DNA of 37,290 bases from an uncultured Colwellia sp. (GCA_913061475.1 CAJXUN010000045.1:1-37290); one strand, 5' to 3'. Positions 1 through 9,501 are shown, numbered from the stretch's first letter. Numbers and translations: made by a program. The notes: a model not told the origin generated them from the sequence alone.

Positions 1-869
1 ATTTCATTATTAATGCCGGTTTACGTTATGAAGATATGACTATTTCACGTAAAGATTGGACTAAAGGCGTCGTTGACCGCAACCAACCTTTAAAGAAAGA
101 TATCAGTAACGATGTTGACGTTTTATTACCTTCATTGGCAGTAACGTACCGGGTGAACAATGATTTAGTTGTTATTGGTGGTATACAAAAAGGTTTTGCG
201 CCGCCAGCGCCTGGTAATGATAAAGCTGAAAATGAAGAAAGTATAAACTATGAATTAGGACTGCGTTATAACCAAAATGCATTACGCGCTGAAGCATTAT
301 TTTTCTACTCTGATTATGAAAATATGCACGGCAACTGCACCGCTAGCCAAGGTTGTAATGATGATGATATTGGCAACCAATATAATGCTGGCGAAGTAGA
401 AGTTTCAGGTTTAGAAATGAAAGTCGGTTATGAATTTTCGGCGGGCTCATTAGCTTTTCCAGTTGATGTGACTTATACCTTTACTGAAACTGAATTTCAA
501 AATGCCTTTGCATCAGGTTTAGATACTTGGGGCACTGTAGCGGCGGGTGATGAATTACCTTATGTACCGGAAAATCAATTACAAGTTAGTTTAGCTGTTG
601 TTGGTGAAAAATGGCGTAGTGATATCTTAGTGCGTTATATGGATGAAATGCGCACAACCGCAGGACAAGGTTCAATTGTTGCTGGCAATGCCGTTGACAG
701 TCGTACCGTTGTTGATATGGCAGCACATTATAGCGTGGCAGATAATCAAGAAATCACCTTTAATGTCGATAACCTATTTGATAAAGAATATATGGCAACT
801 CGTACACACGGATCTATCATGGTTGGCAAGCCACGCAGTGTGACATTAGGTTATAAATATAGTTTTTAG
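1..869 (+). CDS. TonB-dependent receptor, FecA-like, C-terminal part (5' truncated by window edge)
   Basis: Open from the window edge in frame 3 and ending with TAG at 867-869, so only the last ~289 residues are visible; plug domain and TonB box lie outside. The visible part is a run of amphipathic beta strands of an outer-membrane barrel. It contains the FecA-type segment KGFAPPAPGND, the C-terminal NLFDKEYMATR motif common to TonB-dependent receptors, and a final strand ending in Phe (GYKYSF), the Omp85/BAM recognition signal. Family knowledge: such receptors import ferric siderophores or ferric citrate using TonB energy. The substrate cannot be fixed from this fragment. It is followed by an intrinsic terminator, so it is the last gene of its transcript. 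Confidence 0.88.
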   Translation, partial: FIINAGLRYEDMTISRKDWTKGVVDRNQPLKKDISNDVDVLLPSLAVTYRVNNDLVVIGGIQKGFAPPAPGNDKAENEESINYELGLRYNQNALRAEALFFYSDYENMHGNCTASQGCNDDDIGNQYNAGEVEVSGLEMKVGYEFSAGSLAFPVDVTYTFTETEFQNAFASGLDTWGTVAAGDELPYVPENQLQVSLAVVGEKWRSDILVRYMDEMRTTAGQGSIVAGNAVDSRTVVDMAAHYSVADNQEITFNVDNLFDKEYMATRTHGSIMVGKPRSVTLGYKYSF

Positions 870-887
870 GCTCAGGGTATGAAAACT

Positions 888-916
888 AAAAAGCGAGCTT
901 ATGGCTCGCTTTTTTT
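888..916. terminator. Bidirectional intrinsic terminator between TonB receptor and thioredoxin gene
   Basis: AAGCGAGC (891-898), loop TTATG, GCTCGCTT (904-911), followed by a T run to 916 and preceded by an A run (888-892). It can therefore serve the receptor gene on plus and the thioredoxin-like gene on minus. Confidence 0.85.
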
Positions 917-966
917 GTCGAAGAAAGTTGGAAATTGAGACGAAATGACACCGTAAATAAATTTGA

Positions 967-1470
967 TTATTCCGACTTATTTAATAGTGCTGTAATTTCT
1001 TTCTCATAAGCCAATTTTTTTTCTTCATTAAAGCCAACATGGCCGCTGACAATCTTTCCTTGGCGGTTGACAATAAAGCTGCTCGGCATACCCTTTAATT
1101 TATACTTTCGGGCGATTAAGCCTTTAGGATCATAAATGACGGGAAAATTAGCTGGGTTGTCCTGCAAAAATAGGTCAGCCAACTCGCGATCGTGATCTAA
1201 GTTAATACTTATAATGCTTAAGCCTTGCGCTTGATGCTTTGACTTTAAATTGTTCATCCACGGGAATGACTTGCGACATGGAATACACCACGATGCCCAA
1301 AAATCGACGTAGATAACATTGCCTTTTTTATCTGCTAGTTGTTGTGCTAATACTTCAAGGGTATTTACTTCAGCATTTTCATTAGCGAGTATAGGGGGCG
1401 ATAACGTAATCGATAGGGCGAGAAAAAATCCCATTTTAAATTTTTTCAACAGCATTATTTTAGTCACCAT
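967..1470 (-). CDS. Periplasmic TlpA/ResA-like thioredoxin-fold protein
   Basis: 167-residue protein with an N-terminal signal sequence (basic start, hydrophobic core near residues 13-28, likely cleavage after ILA-NE) and a single thioredoxin-like domain. The redox motif is WCIPC with cysteines at residues 62 and 65, preceded by VDFWAS. A later GMPSSFIVN segment supplies the cis-proline loop. This layout matches the TlpA/ResA/DsbE group of exported thiol-disulfide oxidoreductases, which reduce specific periplasmic disulfides; the partner is not visible. The annotated start is ATG at 1470. A second ATG five codons in (residue 6, MLLKKFK) follows a GGTGA sequence and may be the true start. It is divergent from the secreted four-cysteine protein at 1617 and shares that 146-nt promoter region. 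Confidence 0.85.
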   Translation of the reverse strand: MVTKIMLLKKFKMGFFLALSITLSPPILANENAEVNTLEVLAQQLADKKGNVIYVDFWASWCIPCRKSFPWMNNLKSKHQAQGLSIISINLDHDRELADLFLQDNPANFPVIYDPKGLIARKYKLKGMPSSFIVNRQGKIVSGHVGFNEEKKLAYEKEITALLNKSE

Positions 1471-1616
1471 TTAACCGTATTAATGGCATTTAACCATGTT
1501 AACTGTCATTAGCAAAGGGTGATATTTCCGCTTACCTATTATTTTCTTCCGGTTACACAGGTAATTAGCAGAAATTTTTATTAAACTGGTACCGTTTTTA
1601 ACTTGGCAATGGTGTT

Positions 1617-2126
1617 ATGGCTATTAAGGTCTTTAGTGTGAAGAATCGATATTTTAATTTGTTTATTATTTGTGGTTTATTGATGGTTATTGCTGCGTTC
1701 AGCAATGGCGCATATGCGGAGAAGGATGAAAATATAGATATGAATCAATGGCTAAAAGCACGTTTTTCGGCTCAACATCAGGCGCTTATTCCCATTGTAG
1801 CTGTGGCTGATATGTTACACGGCTGCCAACAAGAAAAGCAGATTGATGAAAATGTAACCATTAAAAGCTTAATTACTCAATTAGATAAAAATCGCTTAGC
1901 TGAAAAGTTAATAAGCTGTTTGGCAGGTAAATCGCTAAAATCGGATACGGCATTAAATTATGGTTTGACGAGCTGTTCGTTTGAACAACTTACGGATTTG
2001 CCAGTCGAGGAAAAACAGCAAAAAATGCGTTTAGTTACTAAAGCGATTAGTGAACTTTCGAGGAGTGAAAGACAAAAAAGTTTTACCCATTGTGTAACCG
2101 AACAAGCAATTCACTATTTACGCTAA
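1617..2126 (+). CDS. Secreted hypothetical protein with four cysteines
   Basis: 169 residues; I do not recognise a family. It begins with a basic segment and a hydrophobic stretch (about residues 14-33) ending in GAYA-EKD, a plausible signal peptidase I site, so the mature protein should be periplasmic. The mature part is predicted largely helical, hydrophilic and Lys/Glu/Gln rich. It carries exactly four cysteines in the contexts HGCQQ, ISCLA, TSCSF and THCVT, suggesting two disulfides. The ATG at 1617 lacks a clear ribosome binding site; an in-frame GTG at 1638 (residue 8) follows AAGG with good spacing and is a credible alternative that still leaves a signal peptide. The gene stops six bases from the convergent LETM1-like gene. 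Its divergence from a thioredoxin-like gene is suggestive only. Confidence 0.7.
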   Translation: MAIKVFSVKNRYFNLFIICGLLMVIAAFSNGAYAEKDENIDMNQWLKARFSAQHQALIPIVAVADMLHGCQQEKQIDENVTIKSLITQLDKNRLAEKLISCLAGKSLKSDTALNYGLTSCSFEQLTDLPVEEKQQKMRLVTKAISELSRSERQKSFTHCVTEQAIHYLR

Positions 2127-2132
2127 TGTCAG

Positions 2133-2495
2133 CTATTTTGGCGGCTTTTTGTCGCCGACAAATGAACTAGGCAGTATTTCTACACCAACTAACCGGCCAA
2201 CCTTGATCATGATAGGGATGGTAATTGGGGCAAATGGCAAGATAGCAAAAATACCGATGCCTAGTCCCTTTAAAATATCGACAAATTGCTGATTGGCTAT
2301 ACGCATTTCTTCAGCACTGGCATCACGTTTGGTGTAACGCTTATATATGCTTAACATCGCCTTGGTTTCTACTTTTTCTTGCGCTAATGCTATTTTTATC
2401 TTCACCATTTGACGTTTAAGTCGGACGATATTACGCCTTTTACTGATACGTAAAACACGGATAGGTACTTTGTGAAAATGGCGCCAAACTCTCAT
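2133..2495 (-). CDS. Small LETM1-like membrane protein
   Basis: 120 residues from the ATG at 2495. This start is chosen because GGGAG lies nine bases upstream, whereas extension to an in-frame TTG at 2513 would place that Shine-Dalgarno sequence inside the gene. The N-terminal ~40 residues are strongly basic (WRHFHKVPIRVLRISKRR). They are followed by a helical segment and then a glycine- and proline-rich hydrophobic stretch with GLGIGIFAILPFAP and a tail GVEILPSSF. The combination of EEM.IANQQF.D.LKGLG, FAILPFAPITIP and LPSSF resembles the LETM1-like domain seen in short bacterial proteins. In mitochondria LETM1 is tied to cation/proton exchange and ribosome binding; the role of the short bacterial forms is not established as far as I know. 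It is convergent with the upstream secreted-protein gene. Confidence 0.65.
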   Translation of the reverse strand: MRVWRHFHKVPIRVLRISKRRNIVRLKRQMVKIKIALAQEKVETKAMLSIYKRYTKRDASAEEMRIANQQFVDILKGLGIGIFAILPFAPITIPIMIKVGRLVGVEILPSSFVGDKKPPK

Positions 2496-2671
2496 TTTCG
2501 TATTCTCCCACAATAACTAGCCAATGTAAGTAATTACCTTGGCCTAATCTGTGGCTGGAGGGGTTATTGATAAAATATTTTTCTGGCGGTTATCTTGGTA
2601 CCTGTGTTATTCACTGATTATTGGTCAGTAACCTAGTGTTAATATGCCTTTGCTGGGAATTAATCTAGGTC

Positions 2672-2689
2672 GTAACATAATTTGTAACA
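2672..2689 (+). promoter_or_regulatory. Candidate OmpR-type direct repeat upstream of ompR
   Basis: Two GTAACA words (2672-2677 and 2684-2689) lie about 100 bases before the ompR start in a 290-nt gap (2496-2785) between the divergent LETM1-like gene and ompR. GTAACA-type half sites are typical of OmpR boxes, so autoregulation is possible. The 12-base step differs from the roughly 10-base step of Escherichia coli sites. I saw no clear -35/-10 pair or hairpin in the rest of this gap. Confidence 0.3.
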
Positions 2690-2785
2690 AATACTAGAAC
2701 ACTGACATAGAACAGTTTTTTATATTTCAAGCAATATGACTTATAGTTAGAGTAAGTTACTAAAATAAAAGATGGAATAAGCATT

Positions 2786-3511
2786 ATGGGACATGAAACG
2801 CCGAAAGTTTTGGTTGTAGACGATGATATGCGTTTACGTGCCTTACTCGAACGGTATTTAGTTGAACAAGGGTTTGTGGTTCGAAGTGCCGCCAACTCTG
2901 AGCAAATGGATCGATTACTCGAGCGTGAAAATTTTCACTTATTAGTGCTTGATTTAATGCTGCCAGGAGAAGACGGTTTATCTATTTGCCGTCGCTTACG
3001 TCAAAACTCAAATGATATTCCGATTGTTATGTTAACAGCAAAGGGTGATGAGGTAGACCGGATTATCGGTTTGGAGCTTGGCGCTGATGACTATATGCCA
3101 AAGCCGTTTAATCCACGTGAATTATTAGCGCGTATTAAAGCGGTATTGCGTCGTCGAGTACAAGAAGCTCCGGGCGCTCCGTCACAAGAAGAAAATGTTA
3201 TTTCTTTTGGTGACTATCAGCTAAATCTTGCCACTCGTGAAATGCTTAAAGGCGATGTTAATATGCCATTGACCAGTGGTGAGTTCGCGGTGTTAAAGGC
3301 ACTGATTACCCATCCACGAGAGCCACTGTCGCGTGATAAGTTAATGAATTTGGCGCGCGGTAGAGATTACTCTGCTTTAGAGCGTAGTATTGACGTGCAG
3401 GTGTCACGTTTACGTAGGATGTTAGAAGAAGATCCAGCAAAACCACGCTACATTCAAACTGTTTGGGGCTTGGGTTATGTATTTGTCCCTGAAGGGAAGT
3501 CTGTTGCATAA
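2786..3511 (+). CDS. ompR: Response regulator OmpR
   Basis: 241 residues, the usual length for the OmpR/PhoB family. The receiver domain (about residues 7-120) has the acidic pocket VVDDD, the phosphoacceptor Asp56 in LLVLDLMLPGEDG, the conserved Thr in MLTAKGDE and the KPFNPREL switch lysine. The C-terminal winged helix (about 140-238) contains LTSGEFAVLKAL, the recognition-helix region RSIDVQVSRLRRMLEED and the wing YIQTVWGLGYVFVP. It is the cytoplasmic transcription factor of the EnvZ-OmpR osmoregulatory system, controlling porins and often surface polysaccharides or motility. It is first in a two-gene operon with envZ (45 bases to the preferred envZ start). GGAAT upstream of the ATG supports the start. 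GTAACA repeats upstream may be its own binding site. Confidence 0.95.
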   Translation: MGHETPKVLVVDDDMRLRALLERYLVEQGFVVRSAANSEQMDRLLERENFHLLVLDLMLPGEDGLSICRRLRQNSNDIPIVMLTAKGDEVDRIIGLELGADDYMPKPFNPRELLARIKAVLRRRVQEAPGAPSQEENVISFGDYQLNLATREMLKGDVNMPLTSGEFAVLKALITHPREPLSRDKLMNLARGRDYSALERSIDVQVSRLRRMLEEDPAKPRYIQTVWGLGYVFVPEGKSVA

Positions 3512-3556
3512 TTGCGTGAAAACGTATGAAATACAACATTAGCGTAGTTGAAGTTT

Positions 3557-4849
3557 ATGAAAATATTGCCTCGTAGCGCCTTTGGTCAAACGGTGCTATT
3601 AATTGGTGTTTTGTTGCTAATTAATCAGGTTGTGTCATTTATATCGATGTCGATATACATCATTCAACCTAATGCCCAACAAGTAAACCAGTTATTGGCG
3701 AAGCAAGTCAGAGTTGTCTTTATTGATGTTGCTGATGAAGTGTTAAGCCCGGCGATGGGGGAAGCATTTCAGCGAGAAACCGGTATCGGGGTTTATCGTG
3801 AAGCGGCTGCGATGAAACTAGGCTTACAAGACGCTGTTTATTACGCCTTTCGCTCTGATGAAATGTCCAATCTCTTAGGTGGTCCTGCTGAAGTACGTAT
3901 TTCACAGGGAGATGAATACCTTTTTTGGATCCGCCCACCGCAAGCACCTGATTACTGGGTTAAAATTCCGATTAATGGTCTAGAAGAAGAAAACTTTTCT
4001 CCGCTGATTATTGTCCTCATGATTTTGGGGATTTTAAGTGTTATGGGAGGTTGGTTGTTCGTTCGACAACTTAATCGTCCGTTAAGCGCCTTACAAAATG
4101 CTGCACATGATGTTGGGCGTGGCGATTTTCCTGAACCATTAACTGAGCGAGGCACCACTGAAATTGTTGCAGTAACTCGCGCGTTTAATCATATGTCGAA
4201 GGGTATCAAACAGCTTGAAGATGATCGGAATTTATTAATGGCAGGGATATCGCATGACTTGCGCACGCCATTAACCCGTATTCGTTTAGCGACTGAAATG
4301 ATTTCGCAACATGATGAGTTTTTAAAAGATGGCATCGAAGGTGATATTGATGACATGAATACCATCATCGATCAGTTTATTGATTATATTCGCCATGATA
4401 GTAAAGACAAAGCCGAGCTAGATGATATAAATGCCTTGATTGAGGAAGTGGTGCAGGCAGAAAGTATCTTAGAGCGAGAGGTCATTTTTACTGCAGAGCC
4501 TTTGCCTAAAATTCCACTGCGTTATGTTGCTATGAAGCGAGCACTCGCAAATTTAATTCAAAATTCCCTACGTTATTCAGATGGTAAAATTACGGTGACA
4601 ACTTCCTATGATAAGCGTCAACAGGAAGTTTGCTTTTGTGTTTGTGATGAAGGGCCTGGTATTCCTGATGTCGACATTGAACGCTTATTTCAACCCTTTA
4701 CGCAAGGCGATAAAGCGCGAGGAGGCGAAGGCAGTGGTTTAGGGCTAGCCATTATAAAACGCATTGTTGACACCCACGGTGGCCGCGTTGAATTGTCTAA
4801 CCGCGATGAGGGTGGCTTAAGGGCAAAAGTTTGTTTACCGACTAAATAA
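3557..4849 (+). CDS. envZ: Osmosensor histidine kinase EnvZ
   Basis: 430 residues from ATG 3557; an in-frame TTG at 3548 would add three residues but is less likely. Order of parts: first transmembrane helix (about residues 10-32), periplasmic sensor loop, second transmembrane helix (about 148-168), HAMP linker starting at NRPLSAL, H-box [16 protein letters not shown] with the phosphorylated His, N-box [13 protein letters not shown]1 DEGPGIP, F-box LFQPFTQGD and G2 [10 protein letters not shown]. All catalytic boxes are intact. It is an inner-membrane sensor that autophosphorylates and transfers phosphate to OmpR, encoded directly upstream. A symmetrical terminator follows and separates it from convergent pckA. 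Confidence 0.94.
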   Translation: MKILPRSAFGQTVLLIGVLLLINQVVSFISMSIYIIQPNAQQVNQLLAKQVRVVFIDVADEVLSPAMGEAFQRETGIGVYREAAAMKLGLQDAVYYAFRSDEMSNLLGGPAEVRISQGDEYLFWIRPPQAPDYWVKIPINGLEEENFSPLIIVLMILGILSVMGGWLFVRQLNRPLSALQNAAHDVGRGDFPEPLTERGTTEIVAVTRAFNHMSKGIKQLEDDRNLLMAGISHDLRTPLTRIRLATEMISQHDEFLKDGIEGDIDDMNTIIDQFIDYIRHDSKDKAELDDINALIEEVVQAESILEREVIFTAEPLPKIPLRYVAMKRALANLIQNSLRYSDGKITVTTSYDKRQQEVCFCVCDEGPGIPDVDIERLFQPFTQGDKARGGEGSGLGLAIIKRIVDTHGGRVELSNRDEGGLRAKVCLPTK

Positions 4850-4891
4850 CATTAATTGTAAGTCTCTCAATAAATTGATGATTAGATATTA

Positions 4892-4919
4892 AAAAGCCGT
4901 CGTAAATACGACGGCTTTT
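4892..4919. terminator. Bidirectional terminator between envZ and pckA
   Basis: Perfect 12-base stem AAAAGCCGTCGT (4892-4903), loop AAAT, ACGACGGCTTTT (4908-4919). The A-rich and T-rich flanks make it functional on both strands for the convergent genes. Confidence 0.9.
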
Positions 4920-4951
4920 CTTTATCTAAATGTCAGCATTACTGAGTGCAA

Positions 4952-6562
4952 TTAAATTTTAGGTCCAGCGGCAACTAAAGACTTACCATTTTCAGTATCA
5001 GTAAACTTATCAAAGTTGTTAACAAAGCGAGTCGCTAAGTCTACAGCCTTTGTCTGCCATTGCTCTTGCTCAGCATAGGTATCACGTGGATCTAAAATAC
5101 TATTGTCTACGCCATCAATACTGGTTGGGATATCTAAATTAAATAGCGGTAAAACTTGAGTTTCGGCATGATCAATTGAACCATCTAAAATGGCATCAAT
5201 AATAGCGCGTGTATCTTTAATTGAAATGCGTTTGCCTGAGCCATTCCAACCTGTGTTAACTAAATATGCTTCTGCGCCAACAGCCTGCATACGCTTGCGT
5301 AACACTTCAGCATATTGTGTTGGGTGCAAACTTAAAAATGCAGCGCCAAAACAACTTGAAAAAGTTGGTGTTGGTTCTGTTATACCGCGTTCAGTGCCGG
5401 CAAGTTTTGCTGTGAAACCTGATAAGAAGTAATACTCTGTTTGTGCAGGTGTTAATTTGGCAACAGGGGGTAATACACCAAAAGCATCAGCGGTTAAGAA
5501 AATAACTTTTTTCGCATGACCAGCACGAGAAACAGGTTTTACAATGTTATCAATGTGATGAATAGGGTATGAAACACGGGTGTTTTCAGTGTTTGAGTTG
5601 TCGTCAAAATCTATTTCACCCTTGCCATTAACCACAACATTCTCTAAAAGGGCATCGCGACGAATAGCATTATAAATGTCAGGTTCATTCTCTTTGCTTA
5701 AGTTGATGGTTTTTGCGTAACAACCACCTTCAAAGTTAAATACGCCGTTTTCATCCCAACCATGTTCATCATCACCGATAAGCTGGCGTTTAGGATCTGT
5801 CGATAATGTCGTCTTACCTGTGCCAGAAAGGCCAAAGAATATTGCGGTATCGCCATCTTCACCAACGTTAGCACTACAATGCATTGATGCTATGCCTTTT
5901 AATGGCAAAAAGTAGTTCATCATTGAGAACATACCTTTTTTCATTTCGCCGCCATACCAAGTACCACCAATAAGCTGTACTTTTTCTGTTAAGTTGAATG
6001 CAACGAAGTTTTCTGAATTTAAACCTTGTTCTTGCCAGTTTGGATTAGTGGTTTTTGCACCATTCATTACGATAAAATCTGGCTCGTAGTTTTCTAATTC
6101 TGCATCTGTAGGGCGAATAAACATATTTTTAACAAAATGTGCTTGCCAAGCGACTTCAGTAATAAAGCGAACTTTTAAGCGCGTGTCGTTATCTGCACCA
6201 CAAAATGTATCGACAACAAATAATCTTTTGCCTGACAATTGCTCAGTAACTAAACCTTTTAAGCTAGCCCAAGTTTCTTGCGTCATAGGTTTGTTGTCAT
6301 TTTTACCTTGATCTGACCACCAAACGGTATCGCGTGTAGTATCGTCGCGAACAATATATTTATCTTTAGGAGAGCGACCGGTAAAAATTCCTGTATCTAC
6401 TGAAACAGCGCCGAGTTCGGTGACAACACCTTTATCAAAACCTGAGAGATCAGATCTTGTTTCCTCAGCAAAAAGTAACTCATAAGACGGATTGTAAACG
6501 ACCTCAGCAACATTAGTGATGCCGTATGAAGATAAATCGATTGAGTTTTCTAAAGCTGCCAT
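4952..6562 (-). CDS. pckA: Phosphoenolpyruvate carboxykinase (ATP)
   Basis: 536 residues, matching the ATP-dependent PEPCK family. It catalyses oxaloacetate + ATP to phosphoenolpyruvate + CO2 + ADP, the entry step of gluconeogenesis in the cytoplasm. Visible signature elements are [12 protein letters not shown] near residue 60, the kinase P-loop [11 protein letters not shown] (244-254), the metal-binding IGDDEHGW just after it, and [11 protein letters not shown]. The ATG at 6562 is preceded by AGGAGCG seven bases upstream, a strong ribosome binding site. It is a single-gene unit convergent with envZ. A CRP-like palindrome lies about 115-130 bases upstream, in keeping with carbon-source control known for pckA in enterobacteria. 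Confidence 0.97.
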   Translation of the reverse strand: MAALENSIDLSSYGITNVAEVVYNPSYELLFAEETRSDLSGFDKGVVTELGAVSVDTGIFTGRSPKDKYIVRDDTTRDTVWWSDQGKNDNKPMTQETWASLKGLVTEQLSGKRLFVVDTFCGADNDTRLKVRFITEVAWQAHFVKNMFIRPTDAELENYEPDFIVMNGAKTTNPNWQEQGLNSENFVAFNLTEKVQLIGGTWYGGEMKKGMFSMMNYFLPLKGIASMHCSANVGEDGDTAIFFGLSGTGKTTLSTDPKRQLIGDDEHGWDENGVFNFEGGCYAKTINLSKENEPDIYNAIRRDALLENVVVNGKGEIDFDDNSNTENTRVSYPIHHIDNIVKPVSRAGHAKKVIFLTADAFGVLPPVAKLTPAQTEYYFLSGFTAKLAGTERGITEPTPTFSSCFGAAFLSLHPTQYAEVLRKRMQAVGAEAYLVNTGWNGSGKRISIKDTRAIIDAILDGSIDHAETQVLPLFNLDIPTSIDGVDNSILDPRDTYAEQEQWQTKAVDLATRFVNNFDKFTDTENGKSLVAAGPKI

Positions 6563-6676
6563 TGCGAATTCGCTCCTAAAAGTATGACGATTTTTAAATG
6601 ATTAGTTTCGGTATTCCGATTGTGGGCGCCAATTTTAGGCGATCAGGGAGCAAAACGAAAGTTTTTTTTCTTTCGT

Positions 6677-6692
6677 TGTGAAAGTTTTCATA
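6677..6692 (-). promoter_or_regulatory. Candidate CRP site upstream of pckA
   Basis: TGTGA-AAGTTT-TCATA matches the CRP consensus TGTGA-N6-TCACA at nine of ten positions. It sits 115-130 bases before the pckA start. CRP activation of pckA is known in enterobacteria; its use here is inferred from position and match only. Confidence 0.45.
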
Positions 6693-6879
6693 GTAACTTT
6701 CATTTTTTTTCTAGCAAAGGCCGTTGCGGCTGATATTCTCTATTGAGGTTTTATGCGCGAAAATTTATTTATATTAATTTAAAACAATAACTTATATATT
6801 TGATTTAGTTGACTGGGTGGTCAGGAAAACGATGTGTAAAATTACTTTTTTAGAACAGAAAAAAATTAATAAAGACCGA

Positions 6880-6913
6880 AAAATATTGCGAATAAAAACA
6901 TTTTTTCATTCGC
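6880..6913 (-). terminator. Candidate terminator of mrcA
   Basis: Read on the minus strand, GCGAAT-G-AAAAA, loop ATG, TTTTT-ATTCGC (plus-strand 6888-6913) followed by AATATTTTT. The stem is AT-rich, so efficiency is uncertain. Confidence 0.4.
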
Positions 6914-6942
6914 ATACTTTTCTAACGAAACTTTTACTTTAA

Positions 6943-9501
6943 CTAATCGAATATTTCATCGTCAGTGTTTTCAGTTGAAATACCACCGTCGAGAATTTCG
7001 CTACTGATGTCTTGGCTAATGTACTCTGTTGGTGCTGTGCCTAACTCAAAATACTCAAAACGGCTGGATTTATCTGTTCTCTTGGTTAGTTTACCCGATA
7101 TTTTATCAATTCTAACTGACATTAATGCTGGCGGCTGTTCAAATGGCTCGACAGGAAAATCGGCGAGCGCAACTTTCATAAAGTTAATCCATGCGGGTTG
7201 CGCGGATTTAGCGCCAAACTCTTTGCCTGTTGTCTGATCTTCACCTAGGTTGCTGTTATAGGTTGTTTGGCCAAGGTTACGACTTGGATTGTCAAAACCT
7301 ATCCAAGATGTTGTGACAATCCTGCGGCTATAGCCGGAAAACCAAGCGTCTTTTGCTTGGTTCGTTGTGCCTGTTTTACCGGCAATATCTCGACGCTTGA
7401 GCGCACGTGCACGGTAACCTGTGCCTTGCCAATAAGGTTTGATATTCCAATCGGCGCCCCAAATAGCAGAATTAAGTGCTTCGGTAATTAAGAAGGCATT
7501 TTGGGCGCTAATAACACGCTCCGCTTTATTAACGCTTGACTGAAGCGGCTCTGCATCGGAAAGCTCTAAGGCATAACTGTCGCCGTTGTTACCGTATAAC
7601 TCTGTCGACGGTTCAATAACATCTTCACAGTTGTCGCACGCGATAGCTGGATTGGCTTGGAAGATAATATTGCCGAATGAGTCTTCAATTCGCTCTATTA
7701 AATAGGGTTCAATTAAAAAGCCACCATTAGCGAAGGTGGCAAAACCAGTAGCCACTTCGAGCGGTGTTAAAGAAGCTGAGCCGAGTGCGAGTGACTCGTT
7801 ACGTGGTAAATCATCAGGATCAAAACCAAATGAAGCCAAATAAGGAATGATTTTATCTAAACCAACATCGCGTAGTAAACGAACAGCAATGACATTTTTC
7901 GATTGCGCTAATGCAAGACGCAGGCGAATTTCGCCGTTATAAACGGGTGGTGAGTTTTTTGGACGCCAGACAACGCCTGAGCTTCTATCCCATTGGTTAA
8001 TTGGTGCGTCGTTAACTATTGATGCCAACGTGTAACCACTGTCTAAGGCGGCAGAGTAAATGAACGGTTTTATATTGGAGCCTACTTGTCGTTTGGCTTG
8101 GGTAACGCGATTAAACTGGCTTTGTTCAAAGCTAAAACCACCAACCGCTGCTTTTATAGCACCGTTGTCAGTAGATAAGGAAACAAGGGCCGAGCTAACA
8201 TCGGGTAATTGACTTAGTCGATAACCATCGGTTGTAGCAGAAACGATAATAACATCACCAAACTTCACTATCTCACTTGCAATGTTTGGCGGAACTGCCT
8301 GCTTATCATCATTAATGTGGGCGCGAGCCCATGCTAAACCTGGCCAGTCGATTGTGATGTCAGCAGCGTCTTTTACGGCGACTTTTATTGAACGTTCAGA
8401 CACCTCGGTGACAACTGCAGGCATCAGTGTTTGATAGCTATCCAACGAGGCGAGTGCCAGCGAAATTTCTTCTGTACTAATGGCCGGTTGGTTAATCGCG
8501 TTTACTGAAGATTTTTTATTATCTACCGGACGTAATGAAGTAATAGGCCCACGATAACCATGGCGTTGATCATAAGCAAAAATGTTATTCACCACGGCTT
8601 GCTGAGCGGCATGCTGTAATGTTGATGTTACTGTAGTAAACACTTTGTAGCCGCCGGTATAAGCAGTTTCTTTTCCGTAGCGATCCACCATTTCTTGATG
8701 GGCCATTTCAGCAATATAAGGTGCGTGTAATTCGATCTCTGCGCCATGTTTTTCGGCGGTGATAGGCTCTTTGTTGGCTGCTGCCATTTGATCTGCGTTG
8801 ATGTAATCAGCGCTATACATGCGTTGCAATACCACAGTGCGTCGCTGCAGTGCGCGATCTGGTCGACTAATGGGGTTCATGGTGGAAGGTGCTTTGGGCA
8901 GCCCTGCTAATACGGCAATTTGTGCTAAGGTCAGCTCATTTACATCTTTGCCATAATATACTTGTGCGGCGGCACCAAAGCCAAAAGAGCGATGTCCTAA
9001 GGAAATTTTATTCATATAAAGAGCAAGTATTTCGTCTTTTGTTAACAAGCTTTCAATATGAAAAGAGATAAATATTTCTCTAATTTTTCGCACATAGGTT
9101 TGTTCACGTGTTAAAAAGAAATTTCGTGCGACTTGCATGGTGATAGTACTGGCACCACCTTTATTTTGCCCTGTTAATTGGCCTAATACGGCTCGACCCA
9201 TACCGATAGGATCAACCCCAAAATGTAGATAGAAACGATCGTCCTCAGTGGCGAGTATCGCATTAATTAATTGTTGCGGCATCTCGTCCAACGTAAGCGG
9301 AATACGCTTTTTTTCACCAAACTGGGAAATGAGCTTGCCATCAGCACTAAAAATTTGCATTGGCGTTTGCCATTGTAAATCTCTAAGCGACTCGACACTC
9401 GGTAAACTTGAGCGCATCGATAAGTAAATTCCGGTAAGTGTCAAAATACCGATAAATATCAATACAGCGCCTGCTTTTAACAGGTTTTTTATAGAAAACA
9501 C
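6943..9501 (-). CDS. mrcA: Penicillin-binding protein 1A (transglycosylase/transpeptidase)
   Basis: 852 residues, typical for class A PBP1A. One N-terminal membrane anchor (about residues 9-29). The GT51 glycosyltransferase domain has catalytic Glu86 in ATEDDRFYLHFG, and KGGASTITMQVARNFFL (114-130). An OB-like insert follows (about 315-430). The transpeptidase domain has the SxxK serine in VGSNIKPF (Ser475, Lys478), SKN at 534-536 and KTGTT from Lys709. It polymerises and crosslinks peptidoglycan at the inner-membrane outer face. It is divergent from pilM across 131 bases, an arrangement conserved in many gammaproteobacteria. The C-terminus has an acidic tail (ENTDDEIFD). Confidence 0.97.
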   Translation of the reverse strand: MFSIKNLLKAGAVLIFIGILTLTGIYLSMRSSLPSVESLRDLQWQTPMQIFSADGKLISQFGEKKRIPLTLDEMPQQLINAILATEDDRFYLHFGVDPIGMGRAVLGQLTGQNKGGASTITMQVARNFFLTREQTYVRKIREIFISFHIESLLTKDEILALYMNKISLGHRSFGFGAAAQVYYGKDVNELTLAQIAVLAGLPKAPSTMNPISRPDRALQRRTVVLQRMYSADYINADQMAAANKEPITAEKHGAEIELHAPYIAEMAHQEMVDRYGKETAYTGGYKVFTTVTSTLQHAAQQAVVNNIFAYDQRHGYRGPITSLRPVDNKKSSVNAINQPAISTEEISLALASLDSYQTLMPAVVTEVSERSIKVAVKDAADITIDWPGLAWARAHINDDKQAVPPNIASEIVKFGDVIIVSATTDGYRLSQLPDVSSALVSLSTDNGAIKAAVGGFSFEQSQFNRVTQAKRQVGSNIKPFIYSAALDSGYTLASIVNDAPINQWDRSSGVVWRPKNSPPVYNGEIRLRLALAQSKNVIAVRLLRDVGLDKIIPYLASFGFDPDDLPRNESLALGSASLTPLEVATGFATFANGGFLIEPYLIERIEDSFGNIIFQANPAIACDNCEDVIEPSTELYGNNGDSYALELSDAEPLQSSVNKAERVISAQNAFLITEALNSAIWGADWNIKPYWQGTGYRARALKRRDIAGKTGTTNQAKDAWFSGYSRRIVTTSWIGFDNPSRNLGQTTYNSNLGEDQTTGKEFGAKSAQPAWINFMKVALADFPVEPFEQPPALMSVRIDKISGKLTKRTDKSSRFEYFELGTAPTEYISQDISSEILDGGISTENTDDEIFD

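Larger units (their letters stand above)
6563..6942. other. 380-nt gap: pckA promoter region and mrcA 3' end
   Basis: Very AT-rich and without a credible gene. The half next to pckA should hold its promoter and includes the CRP-like site described separately plus repeated GAAAGTTT/ACTTTC words at 6656-6702. The half next to mrcA holds an AT-rich hairpin that may terminate mrcA. I see no RNA gene. Confidence 0.6.

Noticed and set aside
2131..2150. Hairpin GGCGGC-TTTTT-GTCGCC as a terminator
   Set aside because: It contains a mismatch, lies within the 3' end of the LETM1-like gene and has no T run after it.
2496..2513. TTG start for the LETM1-like gene
   Set aside because: The Shine-Dalgarno sequence GGGAG would be inside the gene; it serves ATG 2495.
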